From: Candidatus Amesbacteria bacterium RBG_19FT_COMBO_48_16
GTDB taxonomy: Bacteria; Patescibacteriota; Microgenomatia; CAZETR01; Amesbacteraceae
Length of the DNA stretch: 14,415 nucleotides
Direction: 5' to 3'
Assembly: GCA_001775555.1 (NCBI GenBank)
Contig: MEXE01000020.1
Span: forward strand, 37,509 to 51,923
Shown here: piece after piece, positions 1 through 7,047 of the stretch
Position numbering within the stretch: the stretch's first letter is position 1
How the letters are laid out: each line of letters begins with the position of its first letter
Notes under the pieces: generated by a model
What the model was told of the DNA's origin: nothing
Databases searched by the model: none
Seen by the model: the letters and a program-made list of their open reading frames with translations, nothing else
Translations under genes and position numbers: made by a program

Positions 1-1
1 G

Positions 2-679
2 GTATTCCTCTTTCTCATTATGGCTCTGTTTATCAGTGGTCACAATTTTCATTGGCTGGCGCTTATTACTCTGGGGATGTTTACATTGGCGGCTTCGGCT
101 ACTTTACCCAATGCCCGCTATATTCACCCGGTAGTCGTTTTACCTTTTATCTCCATGGCGGCGGTTCTGGAAAACATGTGTACAAAATTCAAAATCAGAT
201 ACCGCTTTTTTCTTCTGGCTCTTTTGACGCTGATAATCACCCTTCCCGCATTTGGTCACATTTTTCTTGACTACCGCTTCCGCCGGGTCACCTTAAACCT
301 GGGTCGTCCGCCGGTTTACAAAGTTATTTCAGACATTTTAGCCCAGAATATTTCTCAGGGAAAGTTAACCATCACCAACCTGGATGCCTGGGCGGCTTGG
401 TATCACGGTTTGACCACCATGTGGTTTCCCCTGTCTCCCAATAGGCTTATTCCCCCGCCCGGAAAACCTAATAACATCGATTACATAGTCATAACCAACT
501 ATCTGGAAAGAGATTCCTCCTTTGCTCTCGGTGAATGGGAGGAGGTAGTTTACGCTCCCTATAATATTCAAAACCAATTCCTGACTGACAACTACCGGGT
601 GCTGGACACTTTTATAATTAACCCCGAACAGACTTATGAAAACCAGCGTATCCTGGGTACAATTCTTGTCAAGAAATAG
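2..679 (+). CDS. GT-C/GT39-like membrane glycosyltransferase, C-terminal part (5' truncated by window)
   Basis: The reading frame is open from the window edge, so the true start lies upstream; the internal ATG at 20 is probably not the start. The visible part has hydrophobic membrane segments, including one around the internal ATG and one near FFLLALLTLIITLPAFG. A short NARYIHPVVVLPF stretch resembles the late 'R-Y-x-x-P' region of ArnT/PMT-type (GT39) membrane glycosyltransferases. About 130 mostly hydrophilic residues follow, probably extracytoplasmic. GT39-like enzymes move a sugar from a polyprenyl-phosphate carrier to an acceptor on the outer face of the membrane; donor and acceptor cannot be read here. 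The catalytic first loop lies outside the window, so the call rests on the C-terminal pattern and on neighbouring GT-C genes. The next gene overlaps its 3' end. Confidence 0.6.
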   Translation, partial: VFLFLIMALFISGHNFHWLALITLGMFTLAASATLPNARYIHPVVVLPFISMAAVLENMCTKFKIRYRFFLLALLTLIITLPAFGHIFLDYRFRRVTLNLGRPPVYKVISDILAQNISQGKLTITNLDAWAAWYHGLTTMWFPLSPNRLIPPPGKPNNIDYIVITNYLERDSSFALGEWEEVVYAPYNIQNQFLTDNYRVLDTFIINPEQTYENQRILGTILVKK

Positions 680-1898
680 GACCGGTATTGCTGTCTGCGT
701 CCTGGTATTTTTATCTTTTCTCCATCTTTTCTTTGCTCTTCGCACTCACGTCTTTTTCTCCGGGGACGATTTTGCTGTTTTAGCTTATATCCGGGCCCAT
801 ACGGCACTTGACATGACCCGGACGTTTCTCACGCAGGGAGATATCTGGGGTTTCAAAAAAATACTCGGATATCTTTTTTTCACCGCCATTTTCAGGTCGT
901 TCGGTATTCAGTCTCTGTTTTTTCTGTTGTTTAATCACCTGCTGCATACCATCAATGTAATTTTGGTTTTCAGCCTGGTATCAGCCCTGACCAAAGACCG
1001 CCTCACCGGATTATTTTCAGGTTTAGTGGCCAACCGGTTGTACTTATTCTACTTTTCCAATATCCATGAGTACCTGGCGCTTTTCTTTATCCTGATCTCC
1101 GCTTGGCTATTTTTGAAATATCCGGGCTACTTGTATCTGTCTGGGTTAGCTTTTTTATTAGGGCTTCTTACCAAGGAAATTACGCTTACCTTTCTGTTTC
1201 TTATGTTAGCTATTGTTCTTCTCCGTAAATATTCACTTACACGTGTCATTCCGTTTATTTGCCTGTCCTTTATATATCTCATGTTTCAGGCTTTACCGTT
1301 TATCAGCCGTTTGCCGGTCAGCCCGGACCACCCCTACCGTCTGGGTTTTCCCACCTGGGGCAACTGGCTTTTCTACCTCAATTTCCCGGCCATATTTTTG
1401 GCCGTTGCGATTGTTATTTTCCGTCGCCGCCATACCGCTCTGCCGGTCTTGTTAGGTTATTTGGCGGCTATCTTGCCGGTTTTATTCTTGGTAAACCGTC
1501 GGGAAATTTATTATCAGTATATTCCCACATCTTTCTTGGCCGTCCTTTTTGGTTTAGTGCTGCCCCGCATATCTGCCAAGTCTATCCCAGTTTATTTGGC
1601 AGCCGCCTTAACTCTTGGCGGTCGATCCCTCTTTCCGCCTGTCGCTTTCAAGAGTTACCCTAATTGGCAGCTGGTATCTATTAATAATGCTCTCACTGTT
1701 ATCGCATCAAACCTTGCTTCCCGACCCGGCTCAGTCAATATCAATCTTGAGTCTCTGCCCTTGGAGCGTGACGCCAGACTGATGCTCGGTTCCCAGGTGG
1801 TTGATCTCTTTTTACCCCCCGCACTTTCGGCAGACTATGTATTTAACTATAATCGGGACACTCATGTCCTTTCTGCGGTTAAAAAGTCTCTTCACTAA
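636..1898 (+). CDS. GT-C-type polytopic membrane protein, tandem paralogue A
   Basis: A protein of about 420 residues, mostly hydrophobic, with roughly ten predicted membrane segments. After the first segment comes an acidic pair in an apparent outer loop (FFSGDDF, Asp44-Asp45), the position of the catalytic or metal-binding acid in GT-C glycosyltransferases. Further on are KKILGYLF, a His/Asn-rich HLLHTIN and FSNIHEYLALFF. The tail of about 60 residues is hydrophilic and ends near YNRDTHVLS. The same blocks in the same order occur in the next gene, so the two are paralogues. The ATG at 636 overlaps the upstream gene by 44 bases. A TTG at 666 would shorten the overlap to 14 and leave a normal N-terminus; neither has a ribosome binding site. 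A role as a polyprenyl-phosphate-sugar-dependent glycosyltransferase is inference; it could be an uncharacterised membrane protein of the same fold. Confidence 0.7.
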   Translation: MKTSVSWVQFLSRNRTGIAVCVLVFLSFLHLFFALRTHVFFSGDDFAVLAYIRAHTALDMTRTFLTQGDIWGFKKILGYLFFTAIFRSFGIQSLFFLLFNHLLHTINVILVFSLVSALTKDRLTGLFSGLVANRLYLFYFSNIHEYLALFFILISAWLFLKYPGYLYLSGLAFLLGLLTKEITLTFLFLMLAIVLLRKYSLTRVIPFICLSFIYLMFQALPFISRLPVSPDHPYRLGFPTWGNWLFYLNFPAIFLAVAIVIFRRRHTALPVLLGYLAAILPVLFLVNRREIYYQYIPTSFLAVLFGLVLPRISAKSIPVYLAAALTLGGRSLFPPVAFKSYPNWQLVSINNALTVIASNLASRPGSVNINLESLPLERDARLMLGSQVVDLFLPPALSADYVFNYNRDTHVLSAVKKSLH

Positions 1899-3186
1899 AT
1901 TCTGGCCTTATTTGCTGATTCTGTGTCTCACGGCAGTTTATTTTTATTTCCTTTTGATAGATAGCCGCTACTTTTTCTACGACGACTTTACTGCCTTCAC
2001 TTTTGTCGTTCCCCGGACTTACACCCGGATTATTGCTGACAGTCTGGCATCCCGGGATATTGACCGTCATAAAATAATCGGCTATCTGTTGACCAAATTT
2101 CTTTACCACACCGTATCCACCCGGGTAGAGATGTATTTCGCCGCTTTATTCATCATCCACTCCCTAAATTCCAGCCTCCTTTTTAGCCTTTTGCGCCGGC
2201 TCACGCGGCACACTTTAACCAGTTTCGTTCTCTCCGCCGTATTCGCCTGGCGCTTCTATTTATGGTGGTTTTCCAACATTCACACTCTTTTGGCCGCCCT
2301 GTTTTCCCTCTGCGTCGTCCACCTGTGGCTTAATTTCCTCTCCTCCCGTCGTTTTCTCCCCCTGGCCTTAATCTGGCTGATTTCCCCCTTAATGATCTAT
2401 TCTTATGGACCTAGTTTTTTCGTTTTTCCCGCCCTATTTTTTCTCACCGCTTCTATATATGGCTTTCGCAACGCGCGTCAGTATCTCCTCTACCTTTTCC
2501 CCTTTATCTTATTGCTTATTGTCTATTTTTTTGTTTATACCCGTGCCCCGGACAGCCTTACCCGCTTTTCCATGCCCGAAAACCCTTACTTCCGGCCGAT
2601 TTCAGTCAGCACTTTCCTCAATGTCCAAGCCCAATTTCTGCATGCTCTCAACCCCCTGTTACCTGTCTCCATTCCGTTACTTGGACTGGTCGCTGGGGCT
2701 CTCTTAATTCTCACTGCAGCCGCTGCCGGTCATTCGTTTTGGCTGCTGGCAGCTTACCTGACAAGTATTGCTCCCAACAGTTTTTTCCCAAATCACACCA
2801 TGTTTTATTACTTATATTACCCGATTATCTTTCTCCTTGTCTTTATAGCTCGATTGATGCGCACTCGCTACTGGCCGGTGGCTTTGATTTCTGTCATTGT
2901 GCTGTTAAATCCAGTAGTAAATTTAAGCCAAATTGCTTTTCGGCTCCGTCATCCCGCACCCAATTTCGAGATCAAGTCCATACACCTGATTGATCAGGCC
3001 GTAACTCAGGCCGTCAAATCCGGGCAAACCCGGATTAAATTAAGTAATTGGGAAGTCACACCTAATTTAAACCATGCTATCGACAACCAGGCTTTGCCGC
3101 TGTTTCTTTCTGGACCCCAAAAAGACCGTTTTCACTATTCCTATTCCCGGGATACTCAAATTCTGACTCTTACTCCCCGTCCGTAG
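1864..3186 (+). CDS. GT-C-type polytopic membrane protein, tandem paralogue B
   Basis: A protein of about 440 residues starting at ATG 1864 (MSFLRLKSLF), 35 bases inside the preceding gene. The frame is open further upstream to a TTG at 1801, but that would give a 98-base overlap and a poor N-terminus. It has a short basic N-terminus, a membrane segment, then SRYFFYDDF (Asp40-Asp41), matching the acidic pair of the upstream paralogue. HKIIGYLLT, HSLNSSLLFSLLRRLT and FSNIHTLLAALF also align with that gene, as does the C-terminal YSRDTQILT. About ten membrane segments are visible, with a hydrophilic tail of about 60 residues. A GT-C membrane glycosyltransferase using a polyprenyl-phosphate sugar is the best reading, from the acidic loop and context. 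Its TAG stop lies one base from the stop of the convergent minus-strand gene, with no terminator between. Confidence 0.72.
   Translation: MSFLRLKSLFTKFWPYLLILCLTAVYFYFLLIDSRYFFYDDFTAFTFVVPRTYTRIIADSLASRDIDRHKIIGYLLTKFLYHTVSTRVEMYFAALFIIHSLNSSLLFSLLRRLTRHTLTSFVLSAVFAWRFYLWWFSNIHTLLAALFSLCVVHLWLNFLSSRRFLPLALIWLISPLMIYSYGPSFFVFPALFFLTASIYGFRNARQYLLYLFPFILLLIVYFFVYTRAPDSLTRFSMPENPYFRPISVSTFLNVQAQFLHALNPLLPVSIPLLGLVAGALLILTAAAAGHSFWLLAAYLTSIAPNSFFPNHTMFYYLYYPIIFLLVFIARLMRTRYWPVALISVIVLLNPVVNLSQIAFRLRHPAPNFEIKSIHLIDQAVTQAVKSGQTRIKLSNWEVTPNLNHAIDNQALPLFLSGPQKDRFHYSYSRDTQILTLTPRP
3017..3036. repeat. perfect 8-bp inverted repeat with 4-base loop
   Basis: AATCCGGG, loop CAAA, then CCCGGATT, inside the 3' part of GT-C paralogue B. 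No T-run follows on the plus strand. On the minus strand it lies about 150 bases beyond the stop of the dehydrogenase-like gene and is followed only by TTTG, so it is at best a weak terminator for that transcript. It may simply reflect codon choice. Confidence 0.4.
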
Positions 3187-3187
3187 G

Positions 3188-4024
3188 TTATTTTTCTTCC
3201 GCTTTCGCTTCGGTCAATTTTTGTTCGGCCAAAATCCTCCGGTTCATTTTTCTGGCGGCCTGGAAAAGTTCCGCCGGTATTTTTTGGCTTCGGCAGTAAT
3301 CCAGCCAGGCGGCTAAATCTTTGGGAAAACACTTTCCTTTGACACCTCTTACTCCCCGGTGCCAAATGATCCGGTAATGGCGTCCCATGACCGGACCTAC
3401 CCATTTTGAAGCCATTGCCCCCCGAATCACTCGTTCATAATCCAGTCCTTCCCTCCGGCAGACTTCGAAGTAGTGGTTGGATTCCAAAACTTCCCAAACC
3501 CCGTGCAGGTTATTGATGTATTTCAAAAGCTCCGCTTCTTTAGCCGGTATAATGGCGCTGTAGGGGCTTTCCGGCAAAGTATTTAATACCTTGGTCGCTT
3601 CCGAATATGACCTTGAGGTATATCCGACAAATTGCCGGTCCGGGTTGGCAAAATCCTGATCACATGTGGCCTCTGACAAAAACTCCGGACTAAACAGAAT
3701 TTTAATCTTGGGATATTTTTCCTGGAGTTTATCCGTAGTCCCGATTCGTACGGTACTTTTAATGACTACGGTTTTGTTGTCAGGAATTTGGCCCAATACC
3801 GCATCCACCGCTACATCATCGTATTTATGTTTGTTCCAAAGATACGGAGTCGGTACGCATACAAACACCAGCTCGCTGCCAAAAGCTTTGGCCTTGTTCT
3901 TCTTCTCCATCACGTCGTAGCCGGTCACCGGGTATTCCGATTTTGAAAAATAGCGAAACACCGTCCCTCCTACCATCCCCAAGTGGCCGATCACCCCGAT
4001 CGACTGGTAATATCTATAAGACAC
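3188..4024 (-). CDS. short nucleotide-sugar (UDP-glucose/GDP-mannose-type) dehydrogenase-like protein
   Basis: With GTG 4024 as start, the protein has 278 residues. It begins with a Rossmann motif (IGVIGHLGMVGG, residues 9-20) and has the family's FVCVPTP (54-60), IKSTV (88-92) with GTT, and SPEFLSE (112-118, Glu114). It continues with ELLKYINN (Lys168) and GVKGKCFPKDL, with the nucleophilic Cys232 before PKD. These are the residues known to matter in UDP-glucose 6-dehydrogenase, which oxidises a nucleotide-sugar C6 alcohol to a uronic acid using NAD. The usual enzyme has about 430 residues; this one ends about 46 residues after the Cys motif in a charged tail and lacks the C-terminal nucleotide-binding domain. 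The glycine loop has one residue more than the usual GxGYVG. The frame extends to TTG 4060, but that codon falls in the promoter -35 region. Substrate unknown; activity as an oxidoreductase is inferred. Confidence 0.82.
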   Translation of the reverse strand: MSYRYYQSIGVIGHLGMVGGTVFRYFSKSEYPVTGYDVMEKKNKAKAFGSELVFVCVPTPYLWNKHKYDDVAVDAVLGQIPDNKTVVIKSTVRIGTTDKLQEKYPKIKILFSPEFLSEATCDQDFANPDRQFVGYTSRSYSEATKVLNTLPESPYSAIIPAKEAELLKYINNLHGVWEVLESNHYFEVCRREGLDYERVIRGAMASKWVGPVMGRHYRIIWHRGVRGVKGKCFPKDLAAWLDYCRSQKIPAELFQAARKMNRRILAEQKLTEAKAEEK

Positions 4025-4029
4025 CTTTA

Positions 4030-4035
4030 TATAAT
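4030..4035 (+). promoter_or_regulatory. -10 box (TATAAT) for the GT-C gene starting at 4047
   Basis: A perfect TATAAT on the plus strand lies over the minus-strand TATTAT, making one bidirectional site. The gap to GTG 4047 is 11 bases, so the expected leader is only about 5 bases. No convincing -35 was found at 16-19 bases upstream. Confidence 0.5.
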
Positions 4036-4060
4036 ACACAAGCTTTGTGAGCCGTGCCAA
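4031..4060 (-). promoter_or_regulatory. promoter for the dehydrogenase-like gene, leaderless geometry
   Basis: Reading the minus strand, TTGGCA (4060-4055, one mismatch to TTGACA) is followed after 18 bases by TATTAT (4036-4031). Six bases later comes GTG at 4024, so the predicted transcription start coincides with the start codon. This decides the gene start in favour of 4024. Confidence 0.6.
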
Positions 4061-5294
4061 CCTTCATCTTTTTTTGGTCCTGATACTTTTTTTGGCGGCA
4101 ACTTTAATCCGCTTTTACCATTTTCCCGATCGTATCACTTTCGGTCCCGAACAGGCCATGTCACTTTTAATTTCCGCTGACTATCTGGACAAGCCTTCTC
4201 TTTTGGGCCAGCCTTATTTCCGGGTCACAACTTCCGGCCACCAGCTTTTTACTGCGCCCTTTTTCAATTACGCTCTGGTCCCCCTGCTGTTGTTATTCCG
4301 TTTTAATCCTCTGCCTGTTACCGCCTTTTTTTCTCTTTTAAACCTCTTCACCGCCGCAATTCTTTACCGGTTCGCTTCCCGGCATCTTCCCTGGTTGGCT
4401 GCATTTCTGGCCACACTGATATTCTTATTCAACTCCCGGATGATTTTCCACTCCCTTTTCATCTGGATACTCAACTTCTTACCCCTGTTGGGCCTGCTCA
4501 ACTTTTATTTTCTTTATCGTTTTTTTATTTCCCGGTTTCCCAAATTTGCTTTCGGGGTGGGATTTGTGGCCGGATTAGCTTTTGGTATCGAGTACTTTTA
4601 TCTGTTTACCGCAGTTGTGATTTTTACGCTCCTTATTTACTCGTCCCGGACTCGGCTAAAGACCGCGCTGGTATTTGCCGCCGGTGGGTCAGCGGCGAGC
4701 TTACCTCTGACCTTGTTTGACCTCAGGCACGATTTTTACCACACCCGGACTCTTTGGCAATATTTTTTGGACACTCTGAGCAACTCCCGGCAAAGTTTTA
4801 TTACCTACTACCATTTCCTCAACTTCTGGCCGATATTTGTCCTTCTCGGCGGTTTTATTTTGTATCGCATGTTTCAAAAAAAACATACCCTTCTGTCACT
4901 TATCCTATTAGCTGCTTACTTTTACTCAAACCTCTTTTCGTCACACGTCTCCTTCTCCGGTGCGGTGGGTATGCCGCCCGGTCTGACTTTAGCCAAGCTG
5001 GAAGAAGCCTCCGCCGCCATCTCCGCAGATGCGCCGGATCGCTTTAATGTGGCCTCGCTTCTGGATTTCAATACCCGCGCTCATCCCCTGCGCTATTTTT
5101 TGCGTTTTTATTATCACCGCCAAGCCGAAGCTTTCGACAATTATTCAAGCCTTTCGGCCTTGTATGTTTTAGCCGACTCGGACACTGACATCAATCTCCC
5201 AACCAATTACGAACTAAGAAGCTTTTATCCTTACCGGGTTACCATCCTTGATCACCTGGATGATCGTTATCTGGTTTATAAATTAACCAAATGA
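4047..5294 (+). CDS. GT-C/ArnT-like polytopic membrane glycosyltransferase
   Basis: A protein of 415 residues with a GTG start. A first membrane segment (LFLVLILFLAATLI) is followed by a loop with FGPEQAMSLL (Glu35), then PSLLGQPYFRVTTSGHQLF and a second hydrophobic stretch. This order resembles the acidic first loop and 'G-P-x-x-Y' region of ArnT/GT39-type enzymes, which transfer a sugar from polyprenyl phosphate on the outer face of the membrane. About nine or ten membrane segments are visible. The last 100 or so residues are hydrophilic and include NVASLLDFNTRAHPLRYF and DHLDDRYLVYKL; comparable soluble tails are common in this class. It overlaps the next gene by four bases (ATGA), so the two are probably co-translated. 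Assignment to GT-C is by topology and loop motif; the sugar and acceptor are unknown. No Shine-Dalgarno sequence is present. Confidence 0.7.
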   Translation: MSRANLHLFLVLILFLAATLIRFYHFPDRITFGPEQAMSLLISADYLDKPSLLGQPYFRVTTSGHQLFTAPFFNYALVPLLLLFRFNPLPVTAFFSLLNLFTAAILYRFASRHLPWLAAFLATLIFLFNSRMIFHSLFIWILNFLPLLGLLNFYFLYRFFISRFPKFAFGVGFVAGLAFGIEYFYLFTAVVIFTLLIYSSRTRLKTALVFAAGGSAASLPLTLFDLRHDFYHTRTLWQYFLDTLSNSRQSFITYYHFLNFWPIFVLLGGFILYRMFQKKHTLLSLILLAAYFYSNLFSSHVSFSGAVGMPPGLTLAKLEEASAAISADAPDRFNVASLLDFNTRAHPLRYFLRFYYHRQAEAFDNYSSLSALYVLADSDTDINLPTNYELRSFYPYRVTILDHLDDRYLVYKLTK

Positions 5295-6403
5295 AATACT
5301 ATTTATTCATCTTTATCTGCTTTCTTTGGCTCAACTTCATTTATTTAAACCGGGCGGTGTATATTACTCCGTACAATATAGGTTTTTGGCAACACGAGTT
5401 TCTTAATACCCAAATAGTCAAAGGCGACAAAGCCAAACGTTGGTACTCGGACACTGAAATTTATGCCATCACCGGTTACAAATATATCCGGGGGGAAAAC
5501 CCCACCCAAATTCACCCCGAGGTTCCCCCGGCCGGCAAACTGCTGATTGGCGGCAGTATCATTCTTTTTGGAAATGAGAATTTGGGCAATCTTATTTTGG
5601 GTTTTGCAAGTCTTGTCTTAATCTACCTGCTGGGACGTCATATGTTTTCCGGACATTCTCCTGCTGCCTTACTGGCGGTATTGCTTACTTCACTGGATCC
5701 CGGTTTTCGTGCGTCTTTAACTACAGCCAACATCGATATTCCCCAGTTATTATTCCTGCTTTCCTCTCTTTGGGCTTTTCTTAAGGCCCAAAACAATCCC
5801 TTCTGGTTTGGTTTCTCATCTTTTGGTCTGGGACTGATGATGGCTACCAAATTTTATGCTACTGCCGGAGTTCTCTTTGCCGTCTACTGCGTGTTTTTGC
5901 TTATCAAAGGCCGGTTTAAACCCTTCATTTACTTTTTTATCTCTCTTCCGGCAGCTTTTTTTGGCCTGGCTCTGCCTTATTTTTCCGCTTTCAGAGAAGG
6001 GATGACGCTAAGTCAATTTTGGCACTTCCAAGGCTGGCTGGCTTCCTGGTGGGCTGGAAATGCCAGGGTTCCCTGGGGCGGCATTTTCCCTATCATTTTT
6101 CAGGGCCGTTGGTACACCTGGTGGGGGACAAAAGAGATAGTCAGGGTAGGGGAGTGGACCCCGCTCTGGCCCATCGCACTAGTTCTTTCGGTATTTTTAA
6201 TCACTAAATTCATTAGCATTAAAAATTTTAAATTAAAAATTAAAAATTATCCAATATTACTGCTTTGGCTCTGGAGTTTTGCCTACCTGGCTTTTCTCTC
6301 CTTTACCTCCCCCTTCCCCCGTTACCTTATCCCCCTCACCCCCTTCTTTTATATTCTCTCAATATGTTTTCTTAAGTATCTTTCCCACCCCAGGGTTTCA
6401 TAA
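5291..6403 (+). CDS. PMT/GT39-type phospholipid-carrier-dependent glycosyltransferase
   Basis: A protein of 370 residues starting at the ATG of an ATGA overlap with the preceding stop. After the first membrane segment the loop holds WYSDTEIYAITGYKYI (Asp54, Glu56), then HPEVPPAGKLLIGG (residues 75-88). This matches the 'D-E' and 'HPPxGK' signature of the PMT/GT39 family, which transfers sugar from polyprenyl-phosphate sugar to protein or glycan outside the membrane. FGNENLGNLILGF and about eight further membrane segments follow, with RYLIPLTPFFYIL near the end, the usual late R-Y-x-x-P element. It is shorter than bacterial PMTs of 450-550 residues and has no soluble C-terminal domain. A very AT-rich stretch at 6217-6250 encodes a lysine-rich loop (ISIKNFKLKIKNYPI) unlike the rest. 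The best-supported GT-C gene in the window. Confidence 0.82.
   Translation: MKYYLFIFICFLWLNFIYLNRAVYITPYNIGFWQHEFLNTQIVKGDKAKRWYSDTEIYAITGYKYIRGENPTQIHPEVPPAGKLLIGGSIILFGNENLGNLILGFASLVLIYLLGRHMFSGHSPAALLAVLLTSLDPGFRASLTTANIDIPQLLFLLSSLWAFLKAQNNPFWFGFSSFGLGLMMATKFYATAGVLFAVYCVFLLIKGRFKPFIYFFISLPAAFFGLALPYFSAFREGMTLSQFWHFQGWLASWWAGNARVPWGGIFPIIFQGRWYTWWGTKEIVRVGEWTPLWPIALVLSVFLITKFISIKNFKLKIKNYPILLLWLWSFAYLAFLSFTSPFPRYLIPLTPFFYILSICFLKYLSHPRVS
6217..6250. repeat. AT-only tract with repeated aaaaatt units inside the GT39-type gene
   Basis: Apart from one cytosine at the left end, the tract consists only of A and T, with AAAAATT or close variants repeated and TTAAAAATT/AAATTAAAAATT spacing. It keeps the reading frame and encodes a short basic loop between membrane segments. 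The surrounding gene is of mixed composition, so this stands out as either a low-complexity cytoplasmic loop or the footprint of a small AT-rich repeat. Confidence 0.5.
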
Positions 6404-6432
6404 CTTTTCAGAAAGCTGGTCGGGAACTGGCA

Positions 6433-6438
6433 TATAAT
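6433..6438 (+). promoter_or_regulatory. -10 box (TATAAT) of the HAD-to-GT2 operon, leaderless geometry
   Basis: A perfect TATAAT in a 41-base gap, ending exactly six bases before GTG 6445. Transcription would begin at the start codon and leave no room for a ribosome binding site. No clear -35 was found. This is the only intergenic space before the six-gene run that ends at 13410. Confidence 0.6.
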
Positions 6439-6444
6439 TGACAG

Positions 6445-7047
6445 GTGCCTTTTATTTTCTTCGACATTGACTACACCTTGATCGATACCGATAAACTTCG
6501 AAGTAGGTTGTCGGATGCGTTTCAACAAACCTTGAACATCACTGCTCAACAATACAAAGACGTTATTTCTAACTATACCTCAGCTTTGGCCAGTTCAACC
6601 GATTTCAATCCGGATGAGTTTATCAGCTTTCTGGCCCCAAAATATGACTTTCTCATAGCTGACCTAGAAAAAGTGTATTGGCACAATCCTCAGTTTTATC
6701 AGGAAAGTTTGTATCCGGAAGTCTTGAGAGTACTTAAAAGAATGAAAGGAGAATATAATATGGGTATATTTTCGGAAGGGTTTATTAAGTATCAAACCGC
6801 CAAGTTAAAAGAATCGGGAATTCTCAATTTTTTTGATCCAAAAAATATTTATATTTTCCGCCGCAAACTCCTACCGGAAAATCTGGCAAATTTACCCGCC
6901 GGCTCATTAGTTATAGACGATGATCCGGTAAATGTTAAAGCCCTTCTTAATTTGCCACAGGTCGTCCCCGTCTGGATTAATCGAAAAAATGCATCTACTC
7001 ATCCTCAAGCCAGGACCATAACCTCTCTGCTAGCTTTGTTAGATTGA
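6445..7047 (+). CDS. HAD-superfamily hydrolase (phosphatase-like)
   Basis: A protein of 200 residues with all four HAD motifs. Motif I is FFDIDYTLIDT (Asp7 nucleophile, Asp9), motif II is GIFSEGF (Ser110), motif III is a lysine in RRKLLPENL (Lys141), and motif IV is VIDDDPVNV (Asp158-160). Between motifs I and II lies a helical cap of about 80 residues, so this is a subclass I enzyme. These enzymes remove phosphate from small molecules through an aspartyl-phosphate intermediate with magnesium; the substrate cannot be read from sequence. As first gene of a glycan operon, a sugar-phosphate or carrier-related phosphatase is a guess. The GTG start follows directly on a -10 box and the N-terminus fits the family exactly. 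The stop overlaps the next gene's ATG by one base. The gene is somewhat more AT-rich than its neighbours. Confidence 0.85.
   Translation: MPFIFFDIDYTLIDTDKLRSRLSDAFQQTLNITAQQYKDVISNYTSALASSTDFNPDEFISFLAPKYDFLIADLEKVYWHNPQFYQESLYPEVLRVLKRMKGEYNMGIFSEGFIKYQTAKLKESGILNFFDPKNIYIFRRKLLPENLANLPAGSLVIDDDPVNVKALLNLPQVVPVWINRKNASTHPQARTITSLLALLD

Noticed and set aside
560..565. TATAAT inside the first gene as an internal promoter
   Set aside because: It encodes Tyr-Asn in a coding region, has no start at leaderless spacing and no -35; similar hexamers in flippase 1 are equally explained by codons.
365..745. 126-residue minus-strand open frame spanning the first gene junction
   Set aside because: Antisense to two better-supported membrane protein genes, with no start signal and no recognisable motif.
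4054..4059. TGGCAC on the minus strand as a sigma-54 -24 element
   Set aside because: The matching TTGC -12 element is absent at the required spacing; the bases fit a sigma-70-type -35 (TTGGCA) paired with TATTAT.
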